Notes: a model not told the origin generated them from the sequence alone. Positions 23,494 through 32,133 are shown, counted from the stretch's first letter. The stretch: DNA of 57,344 bases from Collinsella sp. (GCA_019419405.1 DYAA01000106.1:1-57344), one strand, 5' to 3'. Made by a program: numbers and translations.

Positions 23494-23591
23494 GAAGCCT
23501 TTCCTTTTGGGTTGGGTGTTATTACCAGGTTGAATACTCGGTGCCAGCGTTTGGGCTGTGAGTTGGGATCGATTACGGCCGCGTTACTTGC

Positions 23592-24545
23592 CTACTGACC
23601 GCGCACGCGGCGGGCGATGCGGTCGGAAAGCGACGCCTTGTCGGCGCGGTTCTTACCCCAAAACGCGCAGGCCACCATGCCGGGGCCCACGTGCGAGCCG
23701 ATGGTAGGACCGACGGAGCTGCGAATGATCGTGACGTCGGCGCAACCCTCCTCCTTGCGGATGGCGGCTTCGAGCCAGTCGCCGTCCTTTTCGGCATCGG
23801 CCGTCATAATGGCGATGGGCATGGTGCGATCGGGCACATAGTTCTCGCGGAACGACTTGAGGATGGACTTGAGCGCCTTCTTGCGGCCGCGGTTGACGCC
23901 GATCAGCGACAGCGAGCCGGCAAGGTCGTAGGAAAGCTCGGGCTTGACGTCGAGTTTTGCCGTGAGCTGCGCCGCCGCGGGCGGAATGCGGCCGCCAGCA
24001 GCCAGTGCGTCGAAGCTCTCGAGCGTAAAGTAACCGTGGACATAGGTCTTAGCCTCGTTTACCCAGTCGACCAGCTGCTTGGCGGTCAGTCCCGCCGAAC
24101 GCTGGCGCACGGCCTCGAGCGCCAAGAGCGCGCCGGTCGCGCAGGGCAGAGCGTTGTCGACCACGTAGAGCTCAAAGTTGGGATACTCGGCGCGCACGGC
24201 ATCTGCCGCCTGGCACGCGGAGTTGTAGCTCGACGACAGCGCCGAGGTAAAGCACAGGTAGACCGTGGGCGTGCCCTCTTTGGCGCACTCGGTAAAGAAC
24301 TCGATATAGCGACCGAGCGACACAGCCGAGGTGGACACGCGGGCACCGGCGCGCATGCGGTCGTAGAACTCCTTAGGGCTCATGCTCGACCAGATGTCGT
24401 CCGTACGCTCCTCGCCATCGATAATGAAGGGGAAACCCAGGATATCGACATCGAGGTTCGCGGCGACCTCGGGGCTAAAGTCGCAGCAGGTATCGACGAC
24501 GATGCGGCAACGGTCCGAATGACCGGCGGATGCGGCCTTGTCCAT
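23592..24545 (-). CDS. DegV-family fatty-acid-binding protein, 317 aa
   Basis: DegV proteins bind fatty acids and, in Gram-positive bacteria, work with fatty-acid kinase FakA. Typical segments are IVVDTCCDFSPEVAANLDVD, the STSAVSLGRY lipid-head loop, CFTSALSSSYNSACQAAD and SFDALAAGGRIPP. ATG at 24545 has AAGGAG upstream. FakA is not in the window. Length is slightly above the usual 280-290. Confidence 0.9.
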   Translation of the reverse strand: MDKAASAGHSDRCRIVVDTCCDFSPEVAANLDVDILGFPFIIDGEERTDDIWSSMSPKEFYDRMRAGARVSTSAVSLGRYIEFFTECAKEGTPTVYLCFTSALSSSYNSACQAADAVRAEYPNFELYVVDNALPCATGALLALEAVRQRSAGLTAKQLVDWVNEAKTYVHGYFTLESFDALAAGGRIPPAAAQLTAKLDVKPELSYDLAGSLSLIGVNRGRKKALKSILKSFRENYVPDRTMPIAIMTADAEKDGDWLEAAIRKEEGCADVTIIRSSVGPTIGSHVGPGMVACAFWGKNRADKASLSDRIARRVRGQ

Positions 24546-24562
24546 CAAAGCGACTCCTTACG

Positions 24563-24595
24563 TAAAAAGGCGGCCACCCGCATGGGATGGCCGCC
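24563..24595 (-). terminator. Terminator after hpf
   Basis: Read leftward, GGCGGCCA and TGGCCGCC form a stem around TCCCATGCGGG, followed by TTTTTACG. Confidence 0.88.
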
Positions 24596-24624
24596 AGCCG
24601 TTAACTCATGCAAGTTAACGTATT

Positions 24625-25209
24625 TTACTCGTCAAGTGTTTCGATGCGGGGCTTGATGATGCCATATCCACCATTCTTACGGTGATACACCACATTGATA
24701 AGGCCGGTCGTCGCGTTCTCGAACACGTAGAAGTCGTGACCGAGCAGATCGGTCTGCACCAGCGCCTGCTCCTCAGTCATCGGAGTGACGTCGATAACCT
24801 TCTCGCGGACGAGCAGGTCGTCTTCCTCCTCGGGCAGCAGCAGGTCGGCCAGATCCTCGACGCGCTCGACCGGTGCGACATCCGCGGCGCTGGCACCACC
24901 CTGGCGGTTGTCCACGACCTTAGTCTTGAACTTGCGCAGCTGGCGGGTAACCTTATCGGCGGAGAGGTCGATGGCGGCATACATATCTGCGCCGTGCTCG
25001 GCAACGCGAATCACAGAGCCGCGGGCACGAACCGTGACCTCGACGATTGCCGGGTTGGGGTTCGAGGGGTTCTTCTCATAACGAAGCACGACGTCGACTG
25101 TCATGGGCTCGATATCGAAAACCTTGAGCGCCTCGCCGATCTTCTCATCCACATGCGCACGCAGAGCATCGGTTACCGTCGTCTTGCGTCCAGAAACCTT
25201 GATATCCAT
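24625..25209 (-). CDS. hpf: Long-form ribosome hibernation promoting factor, 194 aa
   Basis: The N-terminal S30AE domain (MDIKVSGRKTTVTDALRAHV to about residue 105) binds the ribosome decoding site. After an acidic linker comes the C-terminal dimerization domain EEQALVQTDLLGHDFYVFEN and INVVYHRKNGGYGII. The long form makes 100S ribosome dimers in stationary phase. ATG at 25209 has GGAG before it. The long intergenic region upstream (25210-25424) would hold its promoter. The gene is monocistronic, closed by a terminator. Confidence 0.95.
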   Translation of the reverse strand: MDIKVSGRKTTVTDALRAHVDEKIGEALKVFDIEPMTVDVVLRYEKNPSNPNPAIVEVTVRARGSVIRVAEHGADMYAAIDLSADKVTRQLRKFKTKVVDNRQGGASAADVAPVERVEDLADLLLPEEEDDLLVREKVIDVTPMTEEQALVQTDLLGHDFYVFENATTGLINVVYHRKNGGYGIIKPRIETLDE

Positions 25210-25424
25210 ACGTGGCTCCAATCTGCCTCGGGGACTTACTGTACTGGCTATGTACCCATTGCCGTGCATTTAATCACGCGGATTCCTAAAGACCCGAATA
25301 ACGATTGCTTGATACCGCATACCGAAGTCTCGCACTTTTCTGTGGCAAAGTGCGCTATGGAAGAGCGACGGCGACTTTGCTTTTGCACCTAAAAAATGTC
25401 TTTGACCTGCTGGTTTTTTGGAAA

Positions 25425-25460
25425 CGAAAAAGCCGGGCTCCCCTGTTGGGAGAGCCCGGC
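25425..25460 (-). terminator. Terminator after the solute-binding lipoprotein gene
   Basis: Read leftward, GCCGGGCTCTCCC pairs with GGGAGCCCGGC around AACA, followed by TTTTTCGTTT. Confidence 0.9.
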
Positions 25461-25483
25461 GATGCGTGTTGAAACCGTGAAGA

Positions 25484-25512
25484 GGCGTCCCTCCTAGCGC
25501 GTAGGAGACGCC
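25484..25512. repeat. Hairpin downstream of the lipoprotein gene
   Basis: GGCGTCCCTCCTA and TAGGAGACGCC form an imperfect stem around GCGCG, 15 bases past the stop codon and ahead of the terminator. It may stabilise the mRNA 3' end. Confidence 0.5.
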
Positions 25513-25526
25513 ACCCCTAGCAATAA

Positions 25527-26534
25527 CTAGCTATTGAGCTTGTTAATGTCGTCGTCGGTGATAGTGTCTTCCTGGCTGGACGATTTGTCTTCGGAGGATG
25601 CGGTCTCATTGTTGGAATCGGAGGACTCGCTGCCGGAGGATGCGGTCTCACTGGACTCAGAGTCGCCCGGCTGCACGTTAGCGCCCGAAACCGTCTTAGT
25701 GGTGAGGTCGTAGGGCATCCTGCCATACCAGACAGAGTGGACCGCCTCGAGCGTGCCGTCGGCCGTAATACCGTCGAGGGCATCGCTCACGGCACGGCAC
25801 AGTTCGTCATTGGACGAGAGGCCCGCAACACCAAGCGTCGAGGGCGCCTCGAGCGAACCGGCATAGGAGACCTCGCTCATCAGGCGTGCAAGGTAGCCGC
25901 CGGCCGTGGAGTCGCAGATTACATAGTCGACCTCGCCGGACTCGAGTGCCTCAAAGCACTCGTTGATGTTGGAGTAGGTCTTTTGGTTGGCGGTGATGCT
26001 CTGCTTAGCAAGCGCCTCCTGCGAGGCCGAGGACATCTGGACACCCAGAGTAGACGTGTTAAGGGTATCGGTGGAAACGCTTAGCGACCCACCATCGCTG
26101 GTTTTACCGAACACGGAAGCGGCATCGTACAGGCAGGTGCCGAGCGAGCTAACGTCCCCATCCGTGGAGTTGATCTCGCCGATAAAGATATCAGCCTTTT
26201 TGTCACCGAGCGCGGAACCTGCCGAGGACGCATCGACAAAGGCGACCTTAAGGCCCATGCGGCTTGCGAGGGCGCGGGCAGCGTCGACTGCATACCCCGT
26301 GAGCTCGCCGTCAGCGCCCTGCATGGCCTGCGGCGCATCGGAGGTATCGAGGGCAACCGTCAGGGTACCGGGGGTGACCAGGGCATCATCCGACACCGCG
26401 GACGTGACGGTCTCGTACTCGATCTGGTCGATCGTGGGAGTCGTGAACGTAGACAGCGGGTTGAACGCGCATCCGCTCAGGCCCAAAACGGCGATGACCG
26501 CTGCGGTCCCAGCACCTAACCGAGCCGCGTGCAT
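25527..26534 (-). CDS. Solute-binding lipoprotein (bacterial extracellular SBP family 3), 335 aa
   Basis: A lipoprotein signal peptide runs to the lipobox LGLSGC at about residue 23. The mature part has the type 3 solute-binding fold: GTLTVALDTSDAPQAM, GYAVDAARALASRMGLKVAF, KKADIFIGEI and EVDYVICDSTAGGYLARL. The C-terminal 60 residues are Ser/Glu-rich and disordered. ATG at 26534 has GAGGGG seven bases before it. No permease or ATPase gene is adjacent, so it may be an orphan receptor or share a transporter. The frame stays open for another 133 codons upstream. Confidence 0.82.
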   Translation of the reverse strand: MHAARLGAGTAAVIAVLGLSGCAFNPLSTFTTPTIDQIEYETVTSAVSDDALVTPGTLTVALDTSDAPQAMQGADGELTGYAVDAARALASRMGLKVAFVDASSAGSALGDKKADIFIGEINSTDGDVSSLGTCLYDAASVFGKTSDGGSLSVSTDTLNTSTLGVQMSSASQEALAKQSITANQKTYSNINECFEALESGEVDYVICDSTAGGYLARLMSEVSYAGSLEAPSTLGVAGLSSNDELCRAVSDALDGITADGTLEAVHSVWYGRMPYDLTTKTVSGANVQPGDSESSETASSGSESSDSNNETASSEDKSSSQEDTITDDDINKLNS

Positions 26535-26883
26535 CAAGCTGCCCCTCACCATGTCCACTACCCTGCCTTCTGTGTCGTATACGATCCGTGCGTTGCACGA
26601 AATATCAGATTGTTCCCACCAGCTGACCTGGTATTTGACCCCACACTTGCGCACCGGGGTGTTTGCTCGGGAGGCCGCAGCCACCTTCACGACTGGCCCG
26701 CTCGCCCGCGAGGCGGTATTGCCCCAAAGAAAGTAGAACGGACGGTGCGGCTTACATCTAGGACGCGCCATGATCGCGCCGCGCGCACGCGGTCGCTTAC
26801 GTGGATCCCTTTGACCGCGTCTGTCTTGGACTAGGACGGGCATTTCGTCCGTCCGCAACCACAGCCTGGTAGGAACGTAGCGC

Positions 26884-26912
26884 ATTATAGCTAAGTTCAA
26901 GCTAAAGTTTAA
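26884..26912 (-). promoter_or_regulatory. Probable promoter for the solute-binding lipoprotein gene
   Basis: On the minus strand TTAAAC (26912-26907) and TATAAT (26889-26884) are 17 bases apart. Transcription would start about 340 bases before the ATG, giving a long leader. Within 26535-26880 the lipoprotein frame is open, with an ATG at 26771. Confidence 0.65.
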
Positions 26913-26984
26913 GGTTAGGGGCGTCATTCGCATCGCGAGTACAGATTTCGCAGGTCGGAGTGGGCTATTCGTGCCTCTGTGAAG

Positions 26985-27032
26985 CCCGGAGCTCCCCTAT
27001 GGGGAGCTCCGGGGCACCCTTCCTAGGGTGCC
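26985..27032. repeat. Tandem GC-rich hairpins
   Basis: CCCGGAGCTCCCC-TAT-GGGGAGCTCCGGG (26985-27013) is a perfect 13-bp hairpin. It runs into GGCACCCT-TCCT-AGGGTGCC (27013-27032). No T-run follows. They directly precede the inverted-end element at 27033. Confidence 0.75.
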
Positions 27033-27251
27033 GTGGCCAAAAAATGGCAGATATGAGTACTGTCACCAATTTAGTAACAGGCAATTTTGGCCTCTCGGAC
27101 AGATTTTGCGCTCAATGTCGCTAACCTGATGCTTAGTTATTCCACATTTGTTTATTATCTTCTTACTTTATGCCGCCTCCGAGTCCTAAATTCCTTGATT
27201 TTGCTGTTACTGATTTAGTGACAGTACTCATATTTGCCATATTTTGGCCAG
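27033..27251. repeat. MITE-like intergenic element, copy A
   Basis: The left end (TGGCCAAAAAATGGCAGATA and TGAGTACTGTCAC onward, to about 27082) and the right end are imperfect inverted copies of about 50 bases. The right end, read from 27251, begins TGGCCAAAATATGGCAAATA and continues TGAGTACTGTCAC. The AT-rich middle has no open frame of note. A related copy lies at 41600-41829 in the same orientation by its left end. No transposase is encoded; it may be mobilised in trans or be an RNA gene. This fills most of the gap 26914-27284. Confidence 0.75.
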
Positions 27252-27284
27252 GGCATATGATTAACCCCCTATTTTCGACGTGAA

Positions 27285-28394
27285 TTAGACCGGCTTAAGC
27301 CCAAAACACGCCCGCAGCGTGTTAAGCAACGCCTCTTGCTTCTTCCTGCGGGCATCGACACGATTCCGGTACCGCTTTCGCATACGCTGGTGGATGCGCC
27401 ATGCGAGCGCTTCCATCGCTTCCATGTCGCAGAGCATTTCGTTGTTGACCGTCGCGACCTCGATTCCCATAGTAATCAAGCCCGTGTTGCGTTTTTCATC
27501 ATGGATACGTCCCCTCCGGGAGGAATGGCCCAGCTCACCGTTGTATTCAAGGTCAAACCGGGCTGCTTCCTGATACGCATCGCAAACTGCATGCGGCATC
27601 CCCGAGATTGCCTGCGCGCGGTCATCGAACTCGATCTTGTAGTCGGTCTTAAAGGGACCGCAGTCAAATCCGCCATAGGAAAACGGAAGCGAAAACAGAG
27701 CGAGCATGATGCACTCCATGGGCGAGAGCAGGTTTTCTGACAGGTAGGGACACAGACGCAGCAGCTGTTTGGCCACATTCCCCTTGCATGCCGCAAGGTA
27801 ATCTGCCAGGCGATCGGGCGTCAGCGCCGGCTCGACTTCAAAGTAGCCCACGTCTGCTGGCTGGTCCTTGTCCTTTGCAAGTTTATTCGTAACAGGCGAG
27901 GTGTAGGGAGGCAGATACTTCCCGCGGTCGCTCAGTGAAATCTTAGAGCACAGCTCCTGGGCCAGGGCAAATGCCTGGATACAGCCAAGTTCGCGCGCAA
28001 CGGCAAGGCAGAGGGCCTCGGGAGACAAGCTGTACACCCCCGGTTCCACCTCTAGAATCGAGCCGGCGGGCAACCCGGAACACACGGACCAGCCTACGCT
28101 AGGCATGCGGCGGCGCTGCGCCGCAGATCCCACCAGCAAGCACAAATCCTCTTGCACCTCGCCGCTTGCGGCTCCAATTCGCACCAAGTCGGGAAGATAG
28201 ATGTCCTCGGTCGAGGGCGACGACGTGCGCAGCACACGGCGCTCTTCATCGGGATTGAGGTCCTTCCAGCTGATATAGCCCATCTGCCGGCGCTCGGCGC
28301 GCATCATGCGCAGCGCTGAAGCGCCTGTTAGGATTACGGAAGCCGCTAGCTGTTCGCCTGTCGGCTCGTTGCGCCGCTCAATCTTCACTGCCAC
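27285..28394 (-). CDS. Hypothetical protein with a nuclease-like C-terminal region, 369 aa
   Basis: The start chosen is GTG at 28394 with GGTAGGGGTGG upstream; the frame continues over comF but reads there as a shadow. The first 130 residues contain RRMPSVGWSVCSGLPAGSIL and VYSLSPEALCLAVARELG. The C-terminal FDLEYNGELGHSSRRGRIHD-EKRN segment resembles the acidic/lysine core of Vsr- or DUF559-type endonuclease folds (E/D, H, D-x-K/R). No methylase or other partner is nearby. It lies 10 bases after comF in the same direction and may be co-transcribed. The nuclease assignment is inference. Confidence 0.55.
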   Translation of the reverse strand: MAVKIERRNEPTGEQLAASVILTGASALRMMRAERRQMGYISWKDLNPDEERRVLRTSSPSTEDIYLPDLVRIGAASGEVQEDLCLLVGSAAQRRRMPSVGWSVCSGLPAGSILEVEPGVYSLSPEALCLAVARELGCIQAFALAQELCSKISLSDRGKYLPPYTSPVTNKLAKDKDQPADVGYFEVEPALTPDRLADYLAACKGNVAKQLLRLCPYLSENLLSPMECIMLALFSLPFSYGGFDCGPFKTDYKIEFDDRAQAISGMPHAVCDAYQEAARFDLEYNGELGHSSRRGRIHDEKRNTGLITMGIEVATVNNEMLCDMEAMEALAWRIHQRMRKRYRNRVDARRKKQEALLNTLRACFGLKPV

Positions 28395-28404
28395 AAAACC
28401 ACCC

Positions 28405-29211
28405 CTACCAAACACGTGCGATAGCGAGGCCATCAACGGCCGCGGCACCGGCGCGCTTGAGTTCCGCCGAAGCCGCTGCCATCGTCGCACCCGTGGTGAT
28501 AACGTCGTCGATAAGCAGCAGGCGGCGGCCCCGCACGTCCTCAACGGTCTCGTACATGCCTCGGACGCGTTCACGGCGTTCTTCACGGCCGAGTTCACGC
28601 TGGTCGCCATGGCCGTATTTAACGAGGGCGTCGAGCAACGGAACACCCGACAGCTCGCAAAATGGGCGCGCGATGGCCTCCATATGATCGAAGCCGCGTC
28701 GCCGAAACGCCGCCGCAGTCGCGGGCACAAACACCACCGCATCGGCGCCGGACAACACACCGCCTAAGCGTTCGGGCGCCGCGACCTGGGCATGTAAGGC
28801 GGTGTCGTATAGCAGCTCTGCCAGATACGGCGCCAGGCGTCGCTCGCCCGCGTCTTTGTACGCTTTAATGATCCGCGGCAGCGGATGCGCGTAAACGGCA
28901 CATGCCAGGCACCGGTCGAGTGCTTCGGCCATCGCCGAGGACGAACCCTCGACCGAGCACTCGGTGCACAGCAAGTCTCCAAACGGGGCGCCGCATCGAG
29001 TGCAGCTATGCCGCGGGTCGATGAGCGCAAGCGCCGCCAAGCAGTCTTGGCAAATAAGCGCGCCGGAGCGCTCGCAGCCGGCGCATCGCGTAGGCGACAA
29101 CGCCTCAAGCGCCTCGTACGCCGCCAGCTCGGCAAACGGTAGCAATTCGTCCGCAAACGGCAGGATGCCGGCACCTTGCAGGCATCCCAACACATTCAAA
29201 TATCTCTTCAC
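28405..29211 (-). CDS. comF: ComF-family phosphoribosyltransferase-like protein, 268 aa
   Basis: ComF is needed for DNA uptake in competent bacteria. The N-terminal zinc finger region has four pairs of cysteines (PTRCAGCERSGALICQDCL and CTRCGAPFGDLLCTEC). The C-terminal PRTase domain carries LLLIDDVITTGATMAAASAE. The start is GTG at 29211; its ribosome binding site AGGGAGGG is part of a 12-bp hairpin arm. No other competence gene is in the window. Confidence 0.88.
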   Translation of the reverse strand: MKRYLNVLGCLQGAGILPFADELLPFAELAAYEALEALSPTRCAGCERSGALICQDCLAALALIDPRHSCTRCGAPFGDLLCTECSVEGSSSAMAEALDRCLACAVYAHPLPRIIKAYKDAGERRLAPYLAELLYDTALHAQVAAPERLGGVLSGADAVVFVPATAAAFRRRGFDHMEAIARPFCELSGVPLLDALVKYGHGDQRELGREERRERVRGMYETVEDVRGRRLLLIDDVITTGATMAAASAELKRAGAAAVDGLAIARVW

Positions 29212-29214
29212 GAC

Positions 29215-29250
29215 ACAACCCTCCCTACGTTCGGTCGCAGGGAGGGTTGT
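29215..29250 (-). promoter_or_regulatory. Hairpin covering the comF ribosome binding site
   Basis: Read leftward, ACAACCCTCCCT pairs with AGGGAGGGTTGT across a 12-base loop, and GTC-GTG (start) follows. The pairing buries the Shine-Dalgarno AGGGAGGG. This could limit comF translation or be a terminator-like remnant without T-run. Confidence 0.6.
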
Positions 29251-29313
29251 TGATTCAGTGCTATGGTACCCCGACGCGTTTGGGGTCAGGCAGGTTAAAT
29301 CCGTTTGCGGGCG

Positions 29314-31014
29314 CTATTCGCCGGTAGGCGGTTGTGGTGCAGACGAAGACGGGGTCGAACCCTCGCCACCATCTTGACGCGGCTTGCGGGAACGACGACG
29401 GCGACGGCGCTTCTGGCCCTGGTCGGCCGAACCCTCGCCACCACGATCTTCGCGCGACTCGCGTTCGTCGCGAGCAGCGCCGCGCGCGGCCTTGGCAGCC
29501 GCCCCTCCGCCATCTCCGGGGCGACGACGCGTGACCTTGACCTCGCCATCCGAGACCTGATCGGCAACGGAGGGCACCGAGGGCTTTTGCTGCGTGCCCG
29601 AGGAATGGCGACGACGCGGACGCGGGGCGCGCTCGTCATCGTTGCGCTGCTTGCTACCCTTGTCGGCAGGCGTATCGGAACCCGAACCACCCTTGGGGGC
29701 GGCACCGGCTTCGCGAGCGGCTGCGGCGCGGAAGGCGTCCTCGCGCTCCTCGCTCGACAAATGGCGGCGGCGACGGCGCGTGGGATTCATGCCACCGCCG
29801 CGATTTTGCTGTTGAGGCTGCTGAGCTTCGCGCTCGCGGGGGGAATTCTTGCCTGCGGGAGCGGCCTCGCCGACATCGCCCGAGCCCGCGCGCTTGCGAC
29901 GACGACGGCCACCGGCGGCCTCCTCGGCCTCAGGCGTTGCGGCATTGCCACGGCCCTTTCCGCGGCCACGACCCTCGCCCTGCCCCTGACCGGCGCGGGC
30001 ATCGGAATCGGCATCGCGACGACGGCGCTTGGGCATCGACGTGCCAGCAAGACGGTCGGCGCTCGACAGGCCATCGCCCACGTCGACGCCGTTCTCGCGG
30101 TCGAGCTCCATGAGCGCCAGGCGCATCTCGGGCGACTCGATGCGCTCGAGCACGTCGCGCGTCACGCAGTCGGGGCGGCAGCTGCAGCCCTGCTCGGCGG
30201 CCTTCTTTTTGCAGCCCTCCGAGCAGGTCATATCAGCCAGGTTGACCTTAAAGACCTTGCCGTTCTCCAGGCGCAGCACCAGCTGCTCGCGCGGCGTGTC
30301 ATATTCCTGAATACGCGCCTTGCCGAGCGGCGTATCGATAAGCGTCTTCTTTTTGGGCGCGCGGCTCTTAAAGTCCTTGTAGGCCTCGAACTCGTAGCGC
30401 AGGCAGCACATCAGGCGGCCGCAAACGCCGCTGATCTTGGAGGAATTGAGCGGCAGGTCCTGCTCTTTTGCCATGCGGATCGAGACGGGCTCAAACTGTC
30501 CGCCAAAGCGCGTGCAACAGAGCTCCTGGCCGCACTGGGCATAGCCGCCCACCAGGCGAGTCTCGTCGCGCACGCCGATCTGGCGCATGTCGACGCGAAT
30601 GTGCAGCGTCGAGGACAGATCCTTGACGAGCTGGCGAAAATCGACGCGTTCCTCGGCCGCAAAGTAGAACACGGCCTTCTCGCCGCCAAACAGGTACTCC
30701 ACGCCGACCGGCTTCATCTCGAGGTCGAGCTCCTTGACCAGGCGACGGAAATCGACCATGGCCTCGTCGCCCTGGATGGCCAGATCATCGGCAAGCTGCA
30801 GGTCGATGTCGCTCGCCACGCGCAGCACGGGCTTGAGCGGCTGGCCGATCTCGTCCTGCGGTACCTCGAAGGGATCGGCCGTGACCAGGCCGATCTCGGT
30901 TCCGCGCTCGGTGGAGCAGATGGCATAATCGGCCTCGAGGATATCCAAATCCTGCGGGTCGAACCACAGGTCGCGCGAGGCGTAGGTAAACTTAACGGGT
31001 ACGACTAACGGCAT
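29314..31014 (-). CDS. ricT: RicT (YaaT, PSP1 domain) with a long Arg-rich tail, 566 aa
   Basis: RicT belongs to the RicAFT complex that in Bacillus controls RNase Y and carries Fe-S clusters. The core (1-290) has GGYAQCGQELCCTRFGG and SGVCGRLMCCLRYEFEAYKD, the cysteine sets of the family. The order tmk-holB-ricT is as in Bacillus. The last 235 residues are low-complexity and rich in R, G, A, E and Q (PKRRRRDADSD, PTRRRRRHLSSEE, GQKRRRRRRSRKPR), about double the usual protein length. The tail is probably disordered and could bind RNA. ATG at 31014 overlaps the holB end by 10 bases. Confidence 0.9.
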   Translation of the reverse strand: MPLVVPVKFTYASRDLWFDPQDLDILEADYAICSTERGTEIGLVTADPFEVPQDEIGQPLKPVLRVASDIDLQLADDLAIQGDEAMVDFRRLVKELDLEMKPVGVEYLFGGEKAVFYFAAEERVDFRQLVKDLSSTLHIRVDMRQIGVRDETRLVGGYAQCGQELCCTRFGGQFEPVSIRMAKEQDLPLNSSKISGVCGRLMCCLRYEFEAYKDFKSRAPKKKTLIDTPLGKARIQEYDTPREQLVLRLENGKVFKVNLADMTCSEGCKKKAAEQGCSCRPDCVTRDVLERIESPEMRLALMELDRENGVDVGDGLSSADRLAGTSMPKRRRRDADSDARAGQGQGEGRGRGKGRGNAATPEAEEAAGGRRRRKRAGSGDVGEAAPAGKNSPREREAQQPQQQNRGGGMNPTRRRRRHLSSEEREDAFRAAAAREAGAAPKGGSGSDTPADKGSKQRNDDERAPRPRRRHSSGTQQKPSVPSVADQVSDGEVKVTRRRPGDGGGAAAKAARGAARDERESREDRGGEGSADQGQKRRRRRRSRKPRQDGGEGSTPSSSAPQPPTGE

Positions 31015-32132
31015 TTCAGTGCCTTCCTGATATCGAACAGCATGACCTCGATGGCCAGCTGGGGAGTAACGTTTCTGGCGATGTTGCGCTCGGCGGTTGC
31101 GACCGCTTCGAGCGCCTGGGTGGCACCCGCAACATTGGTCGCGGCGGCAAGCCGACCGATCGTGTCGCGCACATCCTCGTTCACGACGTCGGCCGCCTCA
31201 TCCTGAAGCGTCAGCAGCACGTCGCGCATGAGCGTCCGCGCGCTCGCCAGCGCTTCCATGATACCCGAACGCTCGCGCGCGTTGAGTTCGCGCTTGTTGC
31301 GGTCCTCAAGCTGCTTCAATGCTCCACGCGACAGGTAGTCGGCATTTTGCTCGAGCACCTTTTCCTGCGTGGACTTGACCTCGGCCAACGGCGCCTTGAC
31401 GGCGACGATGAGCGACTTGGCACGGCTGAGTACATCGGCCTCGTCGGCGGCAATGAGTGAGTCGATGGCACGGATCATCTGGCGACGGGCGTCCTGGCGC
31501 TCGGCGCTCTTGAGGAACTCGATACCACGCGTGGGGCTTCCCGCCACGGCGACGGCCATGCGGCAGCGCGCGGGATCCTGCCCGGTGGCGCGGCTCACGA
31601 CCTGCGCGGCCACGGTGGGAGACACCAGCCGAAACGGCACACACTGGCAGCGGCTCACGATGGTGGGCAGCATCACGTCTGCCGAGGTACCCAACAGGAT
31701 GAACATGACGCCCTCGGGCGGCTCCTCGAGCGTTTTGAGCAGCGCGTTGGCGGTGTTGGCGCGCAGCTGCTCGGCACGGTCGATGATGTAGACCTTTGCC
31801 TTGGCGCGGATGGGCGCCAGCGGCACGTCGTCGAGCAGCTCGCGGGTCTGGGCGATGAGGTAACCCGTGGCGCTCTCGGGCGTGTAATAGTGCACGTCGG
31901 GATGCGTATGTCGAGAGACGCGCACGCAGCTGTCGCATGCGCCGCAGCCGTCCTGCTCGCACAGGAAGGCTTGGGCGAGCGCCCACGCGGCGTCGAGCTT
32001 GCCCGCGCCGGGCGCGCCCAAAAACAGGTAGGCGTGCGACGCGCGACCGCTAGCGACGGCATTGGTCAAAAAGTCGCGCACGCGCTCTTGGGTGTCGAGC
32101 TTGGCCAGCAGGCTTGCCTGAGCGGGGGCCAT
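31005..32132 (-). CDS. holB: DNA polymerase III delta-prime subunit, 375 aa
   Basis: Clamp-loader subunit. AAA+ features are HAYLFLGAPGAGKLDAAWAL (Walker A), the zinc-binding cysteines CEQDGCGACDSCVRV, KVYIIDRAEQLRANTANALL (Walker B region) and the SRC motif in TIVSRCQCVPFRL. The ATG at 32132 lies one base after the tmk stop, with AAGGAGG inside the tmk end. Length is normal for Gram-positive holB. Confidence 0.93.
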   Translation of the reverse strand: MAPAQASLLAKLDTQERVRDFLTNAVASGRASHAYLFLGAPGAGKLDAAWALAQAFLCEQDGCGACDSCVRVSRHTHPDVHYYTPESATGYLIAQTRELLDDVPLAPIRAKAKVYIIDRAEQLRANTANALLKTLEEPPEGVMFILLGTSADVMLPTIVSRCQCVPFRLVSPTVAAQVVSRATGQDPARCRMAVAVAGSPTRGIEFLKSAERQDARRQMIRAIDSLIAADEADVLSRAKSLIVAVKAPLAEVKSTQEKVLEQNADYLSRGALKQLEDRNKRELNARERSGIMEALASARTLMRDVLLTLQDEAADVVNEDVRDTIGRLAAATNVAGATQALEAVATAERNIARNVTPQLAIEVMLFDIRKALKCR

Positions 32133-32133
32133 G

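Noticed and set aside
26535..26880. Known structured RNA (RNase P, tmRNA, SRP RNA, riboswitch) in the lipoprotein leader
   Set aside because: None of the conserved core words of these RNAs is visible. It is kept as an open question in the findings.
27033..27251. CRISPR-like repeat
   Set aside because: The repeats are inverted ends of a 220-base element, not direct repeats with regular spacers. No array or cas gene is in the window.
29305..31008. A 567-codon plus-strand frame rich in Ala and Gly
   Set aside because: Antisense to ricT; its composition comes from the reverse complement of the Arg-rich tail codons.
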